A stretch of DNA of 21,972 bases, taken from Tritrichomonas musculus. Taxonomy: Eukaryota > Parabasalia > Tritrichomonadida > Tritrichomonadidae. The stretch spans positions 1 through 21,972 of the forward strand of contig JAPFFF010000478.1 of the NCBI GenBank assembly GCA_039105265.1. Direction: 5' to 3'. Below the pieces are notes generated by a model, which was not told the DNA's origin, ran no database searches, and saw only the letters and a list, made by a program, of their open reading frames with translations. This document shows, piece by piece, positions 18,501 through 21,972 of the stretch. How positions within the stretch are numbered: position 1 is the stretch's first letter; each line of letters opens with the position of its first letter. A program made the position numbers and the translations under genes.

Positions 18501-21500
18501 GCATAAGTTGGTACGAGACGAATCGCTCACGCATTTTCGCATATTTTAGATCAGCAATTGCACGAAGTCAGCATCGCCATTTATTGTCACAATTTGTTTA
18601 TATTCTACAATCACAAGCCTGACAGAACAGCATAAGTTGGTACGAGACGAATCGCTCACTCATTTTCGCATATTTTAGATCAGCAATTGCACGAAGTCAG
18701 CATCGCCATTTATTGTCACAATTTGTTTATATTCTACAATCACAAGCCTGACAGAACAGCATAAGTTGGTACGAGACGAATCGCTCACGCATTTTCGCAT
18801 ATTTTAGATCAGCAATTGCACGAAGTCAGCATCGCCATTTATTGTCACAATTTGTTTATATTCTACAATCACAAGCCTGACAGAACAGCATAAGTTGGTA
18901 CGAGACGAATCGCTCACGCATTTTCGCATATTTTAGATCAGCAATTGCACGAAGTCATCATCGCCATTTATTGTCACAATTTGTTTATATTCTACAATCA
19001 CAAGCCTGACAGAACAGCATAAGTTGGTACGAGACGAATCGCTCACTCATTTTCGCATATTTTAGATCAGCAATTGCACGAAGTCAGCATCGCCATTTAT
19101 TGTCACAATTTGTTTATATTCTACAATCACAAGCCTGACAGAACAGCATAAGTTGGTACGAGACGAATCGCTCACGCATTTTCGCATATTTTAGATCAGC
19201 AATTGCACGAAGTCAGCATCGCCATTTATTGTCACAATTTGTTTATATTCTACAATCACAAGCCTGACAGAACAGCATAAGTTGGTACGAGACGAATCGC
19301 TCACTCATTTTCGCATATTTTAGATCAGCAATTGCACGAAGTCATCATCGCCATTTATTGTCACAATTTGTTTATATTCTACAATCACAAGCCTGACAGA
19401 ACAGCATAAGTTGGTACGAGACGAATCGCTCACTCATTTTCGCATATTTTAGATCAGCAATTGCACGAAGTCATCATCGCCATTTATTGTCACAATTTGT
19501 TTATATTCTACAATCACAAGCCTGACAGAACAGCATAAGTTGGTACGAGACGAATCGCTCACTCATTTTCGCATATTTTAGATCAGCAATTGCACGAAGT
19601 CAGCATCGCCATTTATTGTCACAATTTGTTTATATTCTACAATCACAAGCCTGACAGAACAGCATAAGTTGGTACGAGACGAATCGCTCACTCATTTTCG
19701 CATATTTTAGATCAGCAATTGCACGAAGTCATCATCGCCATTTATTGTCACAATTTGTTTATATTCTACAATCACAAGCCTGACAGAACAGCATAAGTTG
19801 GTACGAGACGAATCGCTCACTCATTTTCGCATATTTTAGATCAGCAATTGCACGAAGTCAGCATCGCCATTTATTGTCACAATTTGTTTATATTCTACAA
19901 TCACAAGCCTGACAGAACAGCATAAGTTGGTACGAGACGAATCGCTCACTCATTTTCGCATATTTTAGATCAGCAATTGCACGAAGTCATCATCGCCATT
20001 TATTGTCACAATTTGCTTATATTCTACAATCACAAGCCTGACAGAACAGCATAAGTTGGTACGAGACGAATCGCTCACGCATTTTCGCATATTTTAGATC
20101 AGCAATTGCACGAAGTCAGCATCGCCATTTATTGTCACAATTTGTTTATATTCTACAATCACAAGCCTGACAGAACAGCATAAGTTGGTACGAGACGAAT
20201 CGCTCACTCATTTTCGCATATTTTAGATCAGCAATTGCACGAAGTCAGCATCGCCATTTATTGTCACAATTTGTTTATATTCTACAATCACAAGCCTGAC
20301 AGAACAGCATAAGTTGGTACGAGACGAATCGCTCACTCATTTTCGCATATTTTAGATCAGCAATTGCACGAAGTCATCATCGCCATTTATTGTCACAATT
20401 TGTTTATATTCTACAATCACAAGCCTGACAGAACAGCATAAGTTGGTACGAGACGAATCGCTCACGCATTTTCGCATATTTTAGATCAGCAATTGCACGA
20501 AGTCAGCATCGCCATTTATTGTCACAATTTGTTTATATTCTACAATCACAAGCCTGACAGAACAGCATAAGTTGGTACGAGACGAATCGCTCACTCATTT
20601 TCGCATATTTTAGATCAGCAATTGCACGAAGTCATCATCGCCATTTATTGTCACAATTTGTTTATATTCTACAATCACAAGCCTGACAGAACAGCATAAG
20701 TTGGTACGAGACGAATCGCTCACTCATTTTCGCATATTTTAGATCAGCAATTGCACGAAGTCAGCATCGCCATTTATTGTCACAATTTGTTTATATTCTA
20801 CAATCACAAGCCTGACAGAACAGCATAAGTTGGTACGAGACGAATCGCTCACGCATTTTCGCATATTTTAGATCAGCAATTGCACGAAGTCATCATCGCC
20901 ATTTATTGTCACAATTTGTTTATATTCTACAATCACAAGCCTGACAGAACAGCATAAGTTGGTACGAGACGAATCGCTCACGCATTTTCGCATATTTTAG
21001 ATCAGCAATTGCACGAAGTCATCATCGCCATTTATTGTCACAATTTGTTTATATTCTACAATCACAAGCCTGACAGAACAGCATAAGTTGGTACGAGACG
21101 AATCGCTCACTCATTTTCGCATATTTTAGATCAGCAATTGCACGAAGTCATCATCGCCATTTATTGTCACAATTTGTTTATATTCTACAATCACAAGCCT
21201 GACAGAACAGCATAAGTTGGTACGAGACGAATCGCTCACTCATTTTCGCATATTTTAGATCAGCAATTGCACGAAGTCATCATCGCCATTTATTGTCACA
21301 ATTTGTTTATATTCTACAATCACAAGCCTGACAGAACAGCATAAGTTGGTACGAGACGAATCGCTCACTCATTTTCGCATATTTTAGATCAGCAATTGCA
21401 CGAAGTCAGCATCGCCATTTATTGTCACAATTTGTTTATATTCTACAATCACAAGCCTGACAGAACAGCATAAGTTGGTACGAGACGAATCGCTCACTCA

Positions 21501-21972
21501 TTTTCGCATATTTTAGATCAGCAATTGCACGAAGTCATCATCGCCATTTATTGTCACAATTTGTTTATATTCTACAATCACAAGCCTGACAGAACAGCAT
21601 AAGTTGGTACGAGACGAATCGCTCACTCATTTTCGCATATTTTAGATCAGCAATTGCACGAAGTCATCATCGCCATTTATTGTCACAATTTGTTTATATT
21701 CTACAATCACAAGCCTGACAGAACAGCATAAGTTGGTACGAGACGAATCGCTCACTCATTTTCGCATATTTTAGATCAGCAATTGCACGAAGTCATCATC
21801 GCCATTTATTGTCACAATTTGTTTATATTCTACAATCACAAGCCTGACAGAACAGCATAAGTTGGTACGAGACGAATCGCTCACTCATTTTCGCATATTT
21901 TAGATCAGCAATTGCACGAAGTCATCATCGCCATTTATTGTCACAATTTGTTTATATTCTACAATCACAAGC
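12402..21972 (+). repeat. 129-bp satellite, about 74.2 tandem copies
   Basis: Exact 129-bp period throughout, about 39% G+C against 20% for the left minisatellite's commonest unit. The unit contains ACAATTTGTTTATATTC, CCTGACAGAACAGC, GGTACGAGACGAATCGC and GCAATTGCACGAAG. Two sites are polymorphic between units: offset 66 from the unit start (CACTCAT or CACGCAT) and offset 106 (GTCAGCATC or GTCATCATC). By my reading there are about 40 T/T, 20 T/G, 10 G/G and 4 G/T units. A rare T to C at offset 3 occurs only at 18468 and 20016. Every frame on both strands has a stop in each unit, so it is not coding. The array runs past the window end. Centromeric, subtelomeric or heterochromatic roles are all possible; nothing here decides between them. 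Confidence 0.97.

Noticed and set aside
18465-21560. 12-unit higher-order repeat in the 129-bp satellite
   Set aside because: Only the rare C marker repeats at 12 units; the T/G and G/T site patterns of the two 12-unit stretches do not agree.
12402-21972. Telomere repeat or rDNA spacer
   Set aside because: The 129-bp unit contains no telomere-like short repeat and no rRNA sequence is present nearby.

Overview
The window looks like nuclear DNA of a parabasalid protist, most likely Trichomonas vaginalis or a close relative. The only convincing gene encodes a protein of the DUF3447/ankyrin type, a very large family in trichomonads. The DNA is strongly AT-rich, there is no splice-signal evidence, and about 90% of the window is satellite DNA. 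The organism call is inference from the protein family and composition, not from a database match.

Layout. (1) Positions 1-10446 form a compound satellite. Its bulk is a 25-bp minisatellite made of a nearly invariant 22-bp core plus a 3-bp slot that takes only seven states (AGT, TCC, GAA, TTC, TTT, GTA, TAC). I count 318 slots. Embedded in it are 18 copies of a ~148-bp cassette. On the minus strand each cassette encodes one ankyrin repeat in a 45-codon open stretch closed by stops at both ends. (2) Positions 10477-11655 (minus) hold an apparently intact 392-residue DUF3447/ankyrin gene. It ends just where a canonical C-terminal ankyrin array would be expected to begin. The cassettes lie immediately downstream in the same orientation, so they look like amplified remains of that missing ankyrin region or of a sister gene. 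(3) Positions 11656-12401 are AT-rich intergenic DNA with a 60-bp tandem duplication, a 22-bp direct repeat 343 bp apart, and small palindromes. I see no gene there. (4) Positions 12402-21972 are an unrelated 129-bp tandem satellite of about 74.2 copies, about 39% G+C, running off the window edge.

How it works together. There is no operon or pathway here; the interest is in genome dynamics. In the left satellite, all cassette-to-cassette distances equal 13 modulo 25, so length changes have been in whole 25-bp units. A 2.6-kb block is duplicated 4303 bp away, and the only differences I could find between the copies are at two of the 3-bp slots. A second block of about 650 bp is tandemly duplicated next to the gene. 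In the right satellite, two biallelic sites occur in all four combinations, which indicates repeated exchange between units. The triplet-slot minisatellite with embedded ankyrin cassettes is the most unusual structure in the window, and I do not recognise it as a described system.
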